Part shown: positions 1 through 5,904 of the stretch, one piece after another
Position numbering within the stretch: position 1 is the first letter of the stretch
How the letters are laid out: each line of letters starts with the position of its first letter
Assembly: GCA_031261385.1 (NCBI GenBank)
Contig: JAISJS010000160.1
Coordinates: 1 to 7,157 of the forward strand
Origin: Treponema sp.
Lineage (GTDB): Bacteria; Spirochaetota; Spirochaetia; Treponematales; Breznakiellaceae
Length of the DNA stretch: 7,157 nucleotides
Direction of reading: 5' to 3'
Notes under the pieces: generated by a model
What the model saw: only the letters and a program-made list of their open reading frames with translations
The model's database searches: none
What the model was told of the DNA's origin: nothing
Position numbers and translations under genes: made by a program

Positions 1-126
1 CGGTACTACAGCGCCGCAGAACTGCTCCGTTCCCTGCGCCGCGCCGATATGATCGTCGTACCCCGGCAGGAAGCAGAACGTACCCCTGACAAACTGGTTT
101 TCCGGGAAACCGCACTGGCGAATTAA
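1..126 (+). CDS. 3' end of an unrecognised gene (C-terminal 41 residues)
   Basis: Reading frame 1 is open from the first base of the window to a TAA at 124-126, giving the last 41 residues of a protein that begins upstream. The visible tail is rich in Arg, Glu and Ala, with a helix-like start (AELLRSLRRAD) followed by a short hydrophobic strand (MIVVP) and a charged end finishing in ALAN. GC-rich third positions suit real coding sequence. I do not recognise the family and there are no diagnostic motifs. The gene converges with recQ, whose stop codon lies only 19 bp away. Seen: open frame and stop. Inferred: that it is a real gene. Confidence 0.5.
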   Translation, partial: RYYSAAELLRSLRRADMIVVPRQEAERTPDKLVFRETALAN

Positions 127-135
127 TTTCTGTCT

Positions 136-159
136 AAAAAAATTTTTAAGAATTTTTTT
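136..159. repeat. A/T-only inverted repeat at the convergent gene ends
   Basis: A perfect 9-bp inverted repeat, AAAAAAATT (136-144) and AATTTTTTT (151-159) with a 6-nt loop, spans the recQ stop codon and lies just after the left-hand + strand gene. It places runs of T downstream of both convergent genes. The stem has no G or C, so it would be a weak intrinsic terminator at best. It may act as a bidirectional transcription end or be simple AT-rich sequence. Confidence 0.25.
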
Positions 160-2098
160 CCGGTTCTGCCAAAGCAGCGCAATATTCCCGTATCAGGCCG
201 GTAAAGGGAAGGCCGTATTTTTCTGTTTTCACCTGCCCTACCCCGCTTACCCGCGGGAATTCTGCAAGAGTTTTGGGCCGCTTCCTGCACATATCCTGCA
301 GACTGGCATCGGAAAAAACAATATAGGCGGGAACACCCGCTTTGGCCGCCAGCTGCCTGCGCAAACTTTTAAGTTTTTCAAAGAGCGCTTCGTCAAATGG
401 ACTTTCCGGAGGACCTTCGATAATTTCAACGCCGACTTTTACACGCACCCCGGTTTCTGCATTTTCCCAAGTCCTGAAATTTTCAAAAGCCGCCGTTTGT
501 TCCCGCCGGGGCGCCTCTTTGGCAAGCATCATCATAAGAGGCCTATTCTCTTTGAGAAAATCCACAGCCTTGCTTCCCATTTCTATTACAGGATATTCAC
601 CTGCGTTTTGCATAAGGTAGTGTTCCCCGACAAGCCAGTCAAGGATAGTACGGATTCTGTGGGCGGAAGTATCCTGCATGATTCCCCAGGTGCTGAGGGT
701 ATCAAAACCCTGGGTAACTATTTTTTCAGCTTTGCTGCCCCGCAATATGTCGATGATCATAATCTTGCCGAAGCTTCTGTTCCTCTGCTTAAGCCGGAAA
801 ACGCAGGAGATAATTTTTCTGGCTTCCAGGCTGATATCGACTTCATCAAAACTGGTAAGGCAGGCAGAGCAGTTCCCGCAGTACGCAGGCGGCTGTTCCC
901 CAAAGTACGAGAGCAGCCTTGCCCGCAGGCAGTCGTTTCCTGCCGCGTAAAAGGTCATCTGCTTGAGGAGCTCAAGGTTGTGTTTTACCAGCGCAGGATT
1001 TGAATCACCATTTTCCTCATCACTTTTGGTAATAAGAAATTCGTTGATCCGCACATCCTGACCCGAGTAAAGGAGTATGCAATCCGCAGGGGCGCCGTCG
1101 CGGCCCGCCCTCCCCGCCTCCTGATAATAGCTTTCGATATTTTTTGGCATATTGTAGTGAATCACAAAGGACACGTTTGACTTGTCAATGCCCATGCCGA
1201 ATGCATTGGTCGCAACGATGATGAGTTTACGGTCATAGAGAAAATCATCCTGATTCCTTTTGCGTTCTTCGTCGTCAAGGCCTGCATGGTAACGGGTTGC
1301 GCTGAAACCGCGCCCTGAAAGAAGCTCCGACACTTCTTCGACTGCTTTTCTCGTTGCACAGTAGATGATCCCGCTTTTTCCTGTTCTGCTTTTCAGGCAG
1401 TCCAGAAGGGCAGTTTTCTTGTCTTTTGATATGCAGCCGGGCTTACCCGGTTTCTGAACTTCAAAATAAAGATTGGGACGATCAAAACCGGTGGTGATGG
1501 TAAAAACGCCTTTTTCATCGCCGGAGTTTTTTAAGTGCAAAAGTTTTACTATGTCTTCCCGCACTTTGAGCGTCGCAGTGGCGGTAAACGCGGCCGTTAC
1601 CGGCTTTGGTGTAATATTTTTTATAAAGTCCGCGATATCAAGATAACTCTGTCTGAAATCATGGCCCCAGTGGGAAAGACAGTGCGCCTCATCCACCACG
1701 ACAAGGGGTATGCCCTGTGCAAACAGGGACATATCCATTTTTTGCAGCCGTTCGGGCGCAATGTAGAGAAGCTTGAGTTTTCCGCCAGAGATGCTGTCCA
1801 TGGTTTCATTGTATTCGGCGGGACCGAGAGAACTGTTCAGACAGGCCGCCTGAATACCCAAATCTTTTAACCCTTCAACCTGATCCTTCATTAAGGAGAT
1901 AAGCGGAGATATCACAATAGTCAGCCCCGGAAGCAAGAGGGCGGGGATCTGGTAGCAGAGCGATTTGCCGGCGCCGGTGGGCATTATGGCAAGCACATCC
2001 CTGCCCGCCAATATTGCGTCTATCGTTTCTTCCTGACCGGGACGGAAGGAGCGGAAACCGAAAAAATCTTCTAATATTTTATGCTTGCCTGTAGTCAT
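146..2098 (-). CDS. recQ: ATP-dependent DNA helicase RecQ
   Basis: A 650-residue superfamily 2 DNA helicase that unwinds DNA 3' to 5' in recombination and replication-fork repair, in the cytoplasm. All family landmarks are visible: motif 0 (FRPGQEE, about 18-24), Walker A MPTGAGKS (39-46), DEAH (136-139), motif III FTATAT (171-176), motif IV around 243-250, motif V ATNAFGMGIDK (296-306) and motif VI QEAGRAGRDG (326-335). The zinc site follows with Cys390, Cys407, Cys410 and Cys413, then a winged-helix RQC region (about 420-530) and a C-terminal HRDC domain (about 566-645). Length and domain order match a complete bacterial RecQ. The ATG lies 8 nt after the ychF stop codon with no clear Shine-Dalgarno sequence, so translation is probably coupled to ychF. 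No alternative start fits better, since motif 0 begins at residue 13. Intact; function is very secure. Confidence 0.97.
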   Translation of the reverse strand: MTTGKHKILEDFFGFRSFRPGQEETIDAILAGRDVLAIMPTGAGKSLCYQIPALLLPGLTIVISPLISLMKDQVEGLKDLGIQAACLNSSLGPAEYNETMDSISGGKLKLLYIAPERLQKMDMSLFAQGIPLVVVDEAHCLSHWGHDFRQSYLDIADFIKNITPKPVTAAFTATATLKVREDIVKLLHLKNSGDEKGVFTITTGFDRPNLYFEVQKPGKPGCISKDKKTALLDCLKSRTGKSGIIYCATRKAVEEVSELLSGRGFSATRYHAGLDDEERKRNQDDFLYDRKLIIVATNAFGMGIDKSNVSFVIHYNMPKNIESYYQEAGRAGRDGAPADCILLYSGQDVRINEFLITKSDEENGDSNPALVKHNLELLKQMTFYAAGNDCLRARLLSYFGEQPPAYCGNCSACLTSFDEVDISLEARKIISCVFRLKQRNRSFGKIMIIDILRGSKAEKIVTQGFDTLSTWGIMQDTSAHRIRTILDWLVGEHYLMQNAGEYPVIEMGSKAVDFLKENRPLMMMLAKEAPRREQTAAFENFRTWENAETGVRVKVGVEIIEGPPESPFDEALFEKLKSLRRQLAAKAGVPAYIVFSDASLQDMCRKRPKTLAEFPRVSGVGQVKTEKYGLPFTGLIREYCAALAEPEKNS

Positions 2099-2106
2099 GG
2101 GTTTTG

Positions 2107-3234
2107 CTAGACATTGAACTTGAAAAACATAATATCTCCGTCCTGCACAACGTATTCCTTGCCTTCAATGCGGTACTTCCCCGCTTCTTTAATTTTTGCT
2201 TCTGTTCCGTACTGGATGATGTCGTTGTACGAGTAAACCTCCGCCTTGATAAAGCCCTTTTCAAAATCGGTGTGAATGACGCCCGCAGCTTTTGGCGCAG
2301 AGTCACCCGCGTGTATCGTCCAGGCACGGCATTCATCGGCACCCGCAGTAAAAAAGGTCCGCAAACCCAGAAGCCGGTACGCCGCGTGAACCAGGCTCCC
2401 GAGGCCCGATTCTTTCAAACCAAGTTCTTCAAGGAACGCGAGTTTTTCTTCCGGGTCGGAAATGTCGCCGAGTTCAGCCTCAAACTTGCCGCAGATACAC
2501 ACCGCTTCGGAGCCTTCGGCAGATGCCCGCTTCCGGACTGCTTCAACATACACGTTACCCTGCCCGCCTGACGATATCGTCTTCATTCCGTTTTCATCAA
2601 CATTACACACATACAGCTGGGGCTTTAAGGTGATAAAGTGACAGTCATACACGGCAGCTTTTTCATCATCACTTAACGCAACCGAGCGGGCGGGTTTTCC
2701 GTTTTCAAGGGCAGGACCGATTTTATCCAGAGCAGAGATAACCGTCTCCGCCGCTTTCTTTTCATCCTTGCCCTGCACCTTAAGGGTTCGCTCCGCACGT
2801 TCACGCCGTTTTTGCAGGGTATCCAGGTCGGCCAGAGCCAGCTCAATATTGATCGTCTCCATGTCCGATTCGGGATCGACCTTATTGTTCACGTGAACGA
2901 TATCGGGATCGTCAAAACAGCGGACCACCTGGGCAATAACTCCGACCTCACGTATATGGGACAGAAACTGGTTCCCGAGGCCTTCACCTTTGGAAGCGCC
3001 TTTGACAAGCCCTGCTATATCGACAAATTCCACGATTGCAGGAATGGTCTTTGCAGGCTTGAAAATCTCCGTCAATTTGAAAAGCCGCTGATCGGGAACA
3101 TCAACGATCCCCACATTGGGGTTAATGGTGCAGAACGGATAGTTTGCCGCCTCGGCAGGGGCGGAACTCAACGCTGAAAAAATGGTGGACTTGCCCACAT
3201 TGGGCAGCCCTACGATACCGCAGTTTATAGACAT
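2107..3234 (-). CDS. ychF: Redox/ribosome-associated P-loop ATPase YchF (OLA1 family)
   Basis: A 375-residue Obg-related P-loop NTPase of the universally conserved YchF/OLA1 family. Members bind ribosomes and hydrolyse ATP in preference to GTP, and are linked to translation and oxidative-stress control. Visible: Walker A GLPNVGKS (9-16), switch II-type DIAGLVKGAS (72-81), the altered G4 motif NVDE (211-214), which replaces the GTPase NKxD and fits ATP preference, an inserted helical hairpin (about 130-190), and a C-terminal TGS domain (about 290-373) with AAGVIHTDFEKGFIKAE. The length is typical. The start at 3234 is the family's usual one, since the conserved CGIVGLPNVGKS begins at residue 5. 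It has no Shine-Dalgarno sequence, and an extended -10 lies just 6 nt upstream. First gene of a ychF-recQ pair. Confidence 0.97.
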   Translation of the reverse strand: MSINCGIVGLPNVGKSTIFSALSSAPAEAANYPFCTINPNVGIVDVPDQRLFKLTEIFKPAKTIPAIVEFVDIAGLVKGASKGEGLGNQFLSHIREVGVIAQVVRCFDDPDIVHVNNKVDPESDMETINIELALADLDTLQKRRERAERTLKVQGKDEKKAAETVISALDKIGPALENGKPARSVALSDDEKAAVYDCHFITLKPQLYVCNVDENGMKTISSGGQGNVYVEAVRKRASAEGSEAVCICGKFEAELGDISDPEEKLAFLEELGLKESGLGSLVHAAYRLLGLRTFFTAGADECRAWTIHAGDSAPKAAGVIHTDFEKGFIKAEVYSYNDIIQYGTEAKIKEAGKYRIEGKEYVVQDGDIMFFKFNV

Positions 3235-3240
3235 GTCAAT

Positions 3241-3249
3241 ATTATATCA
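3241..3249 (-). promoter_or_regulatory. Extended -10 promoter for ychF, predicted leaderless start
   Basis: On the minus strand, positions 3249 to 3241 read TGATATAAT, a perfect extended -10 (TGn plus consensus TATAAT), which can work without a -35; no good -35 is present at 16-18 bp. The element ends 6 nt before the ychF ATG, so a start 6-7 nt downstream would fall at or next to the A of that ATG. With no Shine-Dalgarno sequence, this suggests leaderless translation. Motif seen; activity inferred. Confidence 0.5.
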
Positions 3250-3302
3250 GAAAGAAGGTTTACAATCTATTGGCAGGGTAAACAAAAATCATTTCGGGAT
3301 AC

Positions 3303-3331
3303 TTGCGGGTTTATCATAATTATGCTAATAT
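3303..3331 (+). promoter_or_regulatory. Likely promoter of the toxin-antitoxin operon
   Basis: A -35-like TTGCGG (3303-3308) and a -10-like TAATAT (3326-3331) are separated by exactly 17 bp, upstream of the antitoxin start at 3364. An overlapping TATAGT (3331-3336) is an alternative -10. The spacer contains a strong palindrome (separate entry), as expected for an autoregulated toxin-antitoxin promoter. Both hexamers are imperfect, so the exact start is uncertain. Confidence 0.45.
3311..3328. promoter_or_regulatory. Palindromic operator candidate for antitoxin autoregulation
   Basis: TTATCATAATTATGCTAA is an 18-bp palindrome with 16 of 18 positions symmetric; its central 10 bp, CATAATTATG, are perfect. 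It fills the spacer between the putative -35 and -10 of the toxin-antitoxin promoter. Phd/YefM antitoxins are known to bind palindromes in their own promoters as dimers, alone or with toxin, to repress them. The palindrome is seen; binding is inferred. Confidence 0.5.
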
Positions 3332-3352
3332 ATAGTGAGGGTTATGCCAACC

Positions 3353-3358
3353 AAGGAG
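3353..3358 (+). promoter_or_regulatory. Shine-Dalgarno sequence that fixes the antitoxin start
   Basis: AAGGAG lies 5 nt before the ATG at 3364. It decides in favour of this start over the upstream in-frame ATG at 3322, which has no ribosome binding site. Confidence 0.75.
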
Positions 3359-3363
3359 TTATT

Positions 3364-3645
3364 ATGCCAAATATTCGCCCTGTTTCTGATTTACGAAATA
3401 ATTTTGCGGACATTTCCAAAACAGTTCATGAATCCGCCGATCCTGTCTTTCTTACCAAAAACGGACATGGTGATATGGTAGTTATGAGCATGGAAGCATG
3501 GGAGGACAAGCAATTTGAAACTGAAATTTATCAAAAACTAAAAGAAGCAGAAGCGGAAGCAAGATCAACCGGTAAAAGACTAACCCATGAAGAAGTTTTT
3601 TCCGGTATAAAGAGAACTTTATATGCCCGTGCCAAAAATGTTTGA
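3364..3645 (+). CDS. Type II antitoxin, Phd/YefM family
   Basis: A 93-residue antitoxin expected to bind and neutralise the toxin encoded next to it and to repress its own operon. The N-terminal half (about 1-47) has the Phd/YefM pattern: IRPVSDLRNNFADI, then a strand and turn with FLTKNGHGDMVVMSMEAWE. The rest (about 50-93) is a charged helical tail, the part that usually wraps the toxin. The start at 3364 is preferred over an in-frame ATG at 3322 because AAGGAG (3353-3358) lies 5 nt upstream and 3322 falls inside the predicted promoter. The stop overlaps the toxin gene by 23 bp, so the two are translated together. The cassette is clearly more AT-rich than ychF and recQ, which suggests acquisition by transfer. 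Family call is firm; the exact subtype is not. Confidence 0.9.
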   Translation: MPNIRPVSDLRNNFADISKTVHESADPVFLTKNGHGDMVVMSMEAWEDKQFETEIYQKLKEAEAEARSTGKRLTHEEVFSGIKRTLYARAKNV

Positions 3646-3955
3646 TATACGGTATCTTCCTTCATTTAAAAAAGACCTGAAAGAATTAACCGATTATATC
3701 AGCATCAATCTTAAAGCGCCAAAAGCTGCGCTTGATTTCATTGATACCCTGGAAAAATCCATTGAAAATTTAAAAATATTTCCTCTGGCTCACCGGCTCT
3801 ACCGTCCTCCTGACCCGATTGAGACTGAATATCGTGTAATGCCAGTAAAAAATTATCTGGTTTTTTATATCGCGCACGATGACATTGTGGAAATTCATCG
3901 GGTCATATACAAGAAAAGAAATTTGCCGCACTTGATTGTCAGTAAAAAGAAATGA
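3623..3955 (+). CDS. Type II toxin, RelE/ParE superfamily
   Basis: A 110-residue small basic protein of the RelE/ParE toxin fold. RelE-type members cleave mRNA on the ribosome and ParE-type members poison gyrase; which applies here cannot be told from sequence alone. Visible pattern: an N-terminal strand (FDIRYLPSF), a helical hairpin (about 14-50), then the core strands EYRVMPVKNYLVFYIAHDD (about 69-87) and IVEIHRVIYKKRNL (88-101). Arg71, Arg93 and the basic tail are candidate active or binding residues. The start at 3623 has a weak AGAGA 7 nt upstream; a second in-frame ATG at 3638 would give 105 residues and starts nearer the conserved strand. Both overlap the antitoxin end, the usual arrangement for coupled translation. 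Intact, with no frameshift. Confidence 0.88.
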   Translation: MPVPKMFDIRYLPSFKKDLKELTDYISINLKAPKAALDFIDTLEKSIENLKIFPLAHRLYRPPDPIETEYRVMPVKNYLVFYIAHDDIVEIHRVIYKKRNLPHLIVSKKK

Positions 3956-4029
3956 AATGTTGGAAAATGGTGACTGACACCCCTGCGGTCCTTTATCGCC
4001 GGTACACCCTATATCTCAACATCAATTTG

Positions 4030-5214
4030 CTACGCAATCTGCGCCGTTTCTATATCCAGTACCCGTGTATAAAACCGCCGAAGACTTTTCTCGCCGCTTA
4101 TCCAGCAGAGTACCATGTACCTGACGCCAAGCTGCTTGCCGATAGAGACCGCCGATTCATCGCTTACATTGCCGGACAACTGGAAATACTGTTCGTCATC
4201 AATCAAGGCCTGGTTTGAACGATCGATTACCGTAAAATTTCCTGCCTGAATAATATTTTTGGTCAACTGATCCACCGCATAATCAATCATGTCGCGTTCA
4301 GTGGAACGTGTTTTCATAATCGATATGTTTGTCCCGGATGGCAGCTTTGAATTGAGCGCATCAAGAACCGTCTTGATCGCCTTCTCCGTCAATCCGCTTT
4401 TATCGTTGAAAAGTTCTGACAACCGGGCGTTTGCCGCAATATCACTTGCAATGGATTGACGCAGGATACCGGCATTTGCCGAGGCGGCGGCGCTGCCTGA
4501 TTCATAGGCGATTATATCATATTGCCGTATGGCCTCTTCATAACTACCGTTCTTGACAAGGGTCAAGGCTGTTTTCATCTTCTGTTTTACAACTTTGTCT
4601 TTTAAAGTTTCTTTCATCAGCTCACGGCTTCCGGTAACGATATAGGGAACAATATCTCTGGACAAGCCGCTTATTTGGGAATCAACGATGCTCTTGGCAA
4701 GTGTCAGCGTATCAGAAAGCTCACCGGGCGATTCCATGCTGGAAGAACTTATTGAACCCTTTTTTAAAACCTTCCCAACCGGCATATCGGTCCTTGCACT
4801 GAGTATACTATACGAGAATTCTATGGAAACATCACGTTTATAGGTGATTTGAGTATAGGGATTCCCGTCTTTATCTTTGGCTTCTTTTACTTCCTGTGAA
4901 TCCTTTGAAGTAATGATGGTGAGTTCCCCGGTAAAAACCCCGTCGGCATTTGGATCGGTTGGGGCTACCACGGTAAACTTTCCGGTATCCGTAATCAGCA
5001 CAGTCGCCTTGTCTGAAAGATATCGTGTAAGCTGTGCAGTAACAGGGCCGCCAATCCCGCTTACATTTTCAAACGGCCTGATACCCAGCCGTTGTATTCC
5101 GGTTGTGTCTATTGTAGGCATCCTCACCGACTTGATTGGAACAGTCGTGGCGCACGATACAATACCCATCGCCAACAGTGCCGTAAACAACGACTGAAAG
5201 ACAGTTTTCTTCAT
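4030..5214 (-). CDS. CsgG/LpoB-like lipoprotein with a TPR-like middle region
   Basis: A 394-residue predicted lipoprotein. The N-terminus is a short basic signal peptide with a hydrophobic core and a loose lipobox, IVSC, putting the lipidated residue at Cys21. Residues about 38-195 form a beta-rich domain beginning IQRLGIRPFENVSG, reminiscent of the N-terminal part of CsgG-related proteins. Residues about 213-255 (ALTLVKNGSYEEAIRQYD) look like a single TPR-type helical pair. Residues about 295-394 resemble the CsgG/LpoB domain: QLTKNIIQAGNFTVIDRS, then SVSIGKQLGVRYMVLCWISG-like strands. Such proteins act at the outer membrane or periplasm in secretion or as activators of cell-wall synthases; the role here is unknown. 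The protein ends abruptly after LDIETAQIA, so the last strand of the domain may be missing. AGGAG lies 7 nt before the ATG but inside a hairpin. Same strand as the caspase gene upstream. Confidence 0.75.
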   Translation of the reverse strand: MKKTVFQSLFTALLAMGIVSCATTVPIKSVRMPTIDTTGIQRLGIRPFENVSGIGGPVTAQLTRYLSDKATVLITDTGKFTVVAPTDPNADGVFTGELTIITSKDSQEVKEAKDKDGNPYTQITYKRDVSIEFSYSILSARTDMPVGKVLKKGSISSSSMESPGELSDTLTLAKSIVDSQISGLSRDIVPYIVTGSRELMKETLKDKVVKQKMKTALTLVKNGSYEEAIRQYDIIAYESGSAAASANAGILRQSIASDIAANARLSELFNDKSGLTEKAIKTVLDALNSKLPSGTNISIMKTRSTERDMIDYAVDQLTKNIIQAGNFTVIDRSNQALIDDEQYFQLSGNVSDESAVSIGKQLGVRYMVLCWISGEKSLRRFYTRVLDIETAQIA

Positions 5215-5221
5215 TACTTAA

Positions 5222-5247
5222 CTCCTGAATGACGGTTGAATTCAGGA
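5222..5247 (-). promoter_or_regulatory. Shine-Dalgarno-sequestering hairpin in the CsgG-like gene leader
   Basis: In the minus-strand transcript, TCCTGAAT (5247-5240) pairs perfectly with ATTCAGGA (5230-5223) across a 9-nt loop. The AGGA of the Shine-Dalgarno AGGAG (5226-5222) is in the 3' arm, 7 nt before the ATG. Folding would hide the ribosome binding site, so temperature, a protein or coupling could control opening. The stem has 3 G-C pairs in 8, so it is of moderate stability. Pairing seen; regulation inferred. Confidence 0.5.
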
Positions 5248-5460
5248 TACCATGGATGGCGCGGGTATACCAACCCCTTCTTCAAATGGTGTTTAAAAAT
5301 CGAAGTTTTGGACCTTTTTAAGGCGGAATTGCCCCGGGAGCACCCTGCTTTTGATACCTTGCACCAATACAACGACGATGTAAAACTAATAATCAACAGG
5401 GCAAACAGTGATTTAAAACAGGCTTTGGACGCAATGCTTAAAAGGTACAGCGGCAAATAA
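5236..5460 (+). pseudogene. Probable 5'-truncated gene remnant, unrecognised
   Basis: The frame is open for 74 codons to a TAA at 5458-5460. The first 20 or so codons look non-coding, but from about 5299 onward the translation resembles a genuine helical protein tail (DLFKAELPREHPAFDTL, then LIINRANSDLKQALDAMLKRY). The only starts in frame are TTG codons at 5236 and 5308 and a very late ATG, none with a Shine-Dalgarno sequence, and a stop precedes the frame at 5230-5232. It is divergent from the CsgG-like gene and convergent with the 125-aa lipoprotein gene. I read it as the C-terminal remnant of a lost gene; a small real gene with an odd start is the alternative. Family not recognised. Confidence 0.35.
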
Positions 5461-5476
5461 TGGTTAAGCCGGCTTT

Positions 5477-5494
5477 CCGCAGCAGTGTGTGCGG
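5477..5494. terminator. Small hairpin between converging ends, weak terminator candidate
   Basis: CCGCA (5477-5481) and TGCGG (5490-5494) form a 5-bp GC-rich stem with an 8-nt loop, between the end of the + strand remnant and the stop codon of the 125-aa lipoprotein on the minus strand. A 10-bp palindrome, AAGCCGGCTT (5466-5475), lies beside it. There is no T-run on either side, so it is not a classic intrinsic terminator. Confidence 0.25.
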
Positions 5495-5516
5495 CTTTGG
5501 CAATCCAGGCGCCATA

Positions 5517-5894
5517 CTAATTATCCGGCGAAAAATCACCCGGAAACTTGAGCGCAACGATCTCATCTTTTCTGACGGTATAGGATTTTTTTGACAGCCA
5601 CCCCACACCGTCTTCGCCTTTGTCTTCAATATAAATCTTGATGTTATAAGAGCTCTCCATCTCATGTGTAATAGATTCGCCGGGAGAGAGCTCTATACTT
5701 TCTTCCCATATCGGACTACCAGGCTCTTTTTCCTTTTCAGCTGACCAATAGCGTAAAGTTACATTTATACTATTATTAGTCAGTTTGATCGTACCAATCC
5801 CTTCCTCCAACGGCGTAAATTCACAACCGGACAATGCAAAACCTAAAAACATCGCAAGGGCTATTACTCCAAAAAATACTGTAGTCTTTTTCAT
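5517..5894 (-). CDS. Small beta-rich lipoprotein, unrecognised family
   Basis: A 125-residue predicted lipoprotein. The signal peptide (MKKT start, hydrophobic stretch about 6-21) ends in a good lipobox, LSGC, with Cys24 as the lipidated residue. The mature part (about 100 residues) has alternating hydrophobic strands, such as GTIKLTNNSINVTLRYW and YNIKIYIEDKG, with acidic turns, and looks like one small beta-sandwich domain; there are no further cysteines and no catalytic motif. A strong AAGGAGAG ribosome site lies just upstream and overlaps the TAA stop codon of the caspase-like gene, with 10 nt between the two genes, so they are almost certainly one operon and probably translationally coupled. 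That makes it a candidate partner, substrate or inhibitor of the protease, by inference only. Function unknown. Confidence 0.8.
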   Translation of the reverse strand: MKKTTVFFGVIALAMFLGFALSGCEFTPLEEGIGTIKLTNNSINVTLRYWSAEKEKEPGSPIWEESIELSPGESITHEMESSYNIKIYIEDKGEDGVGWLSKKSYTVRKDEIVALKFPGDFSPDN

Positions 5895-5904
5895 GTTGCT
5901 CTCC

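Larger units (their letters stand above)
5215..5516. other. 302-bp interval between the two lipoprotein genes
   Basis: No intact, well-started gene is visible here. The interval holds the leader hairpin and Shine-Dalgarno sequence of the CsgG-like lipoprotein (5222-5247), a + strand open frame that looks like a gene remnant (5236-5460), and a small hairpin (5477-5494) downstream of the 125-aa lipoprotein gene. The promoter for the CsgG-like gene, if it has its own, must lie here; only weak extended -10-like candidates (TGGTATACC, minus strand near 5264-5272) are seen. Confidence 0.5.

Noticed and set aside
497..1003. 168-codon + strand open frame antisense to recQ
   Set aside because: Recoded shadow of the intact recQ gene, with no ribosome site or recognisable domain.
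2104..2571. 155-codon + strand open frame antisense to ychF
   Set aside because: Shadow of a highly conserved intact gene; no start signal.
3322..3363. Upstream in-frame ATG at 3322 as antitoxin start
   Set aside because: It lies within the predicted promoter and palindrome and has no ribosome site, whereas 3364 has AAGGAG at good spacing and matches the family's N-terminus.
3956..4029. Possible terminator between the toxin gene and the CsgG-like gene
   Set aside because: Only a 4-bp stem (GGTG/CACC) and distant 6-bp arms (ATGTTG/CAACAT, 54 nt apart) are found, with no T-run; not convincing.
5214..5456. Minus-strand 80-codon open frame whose TAA overlaps the CsgG-like ATG (TAATG)
   Set aside because: It starts with TTG without a ribosome site, is Cys/Ser-rich without family pattern, and is antisense to the more protein-like + frame; the stop-start overlap is probably chance.
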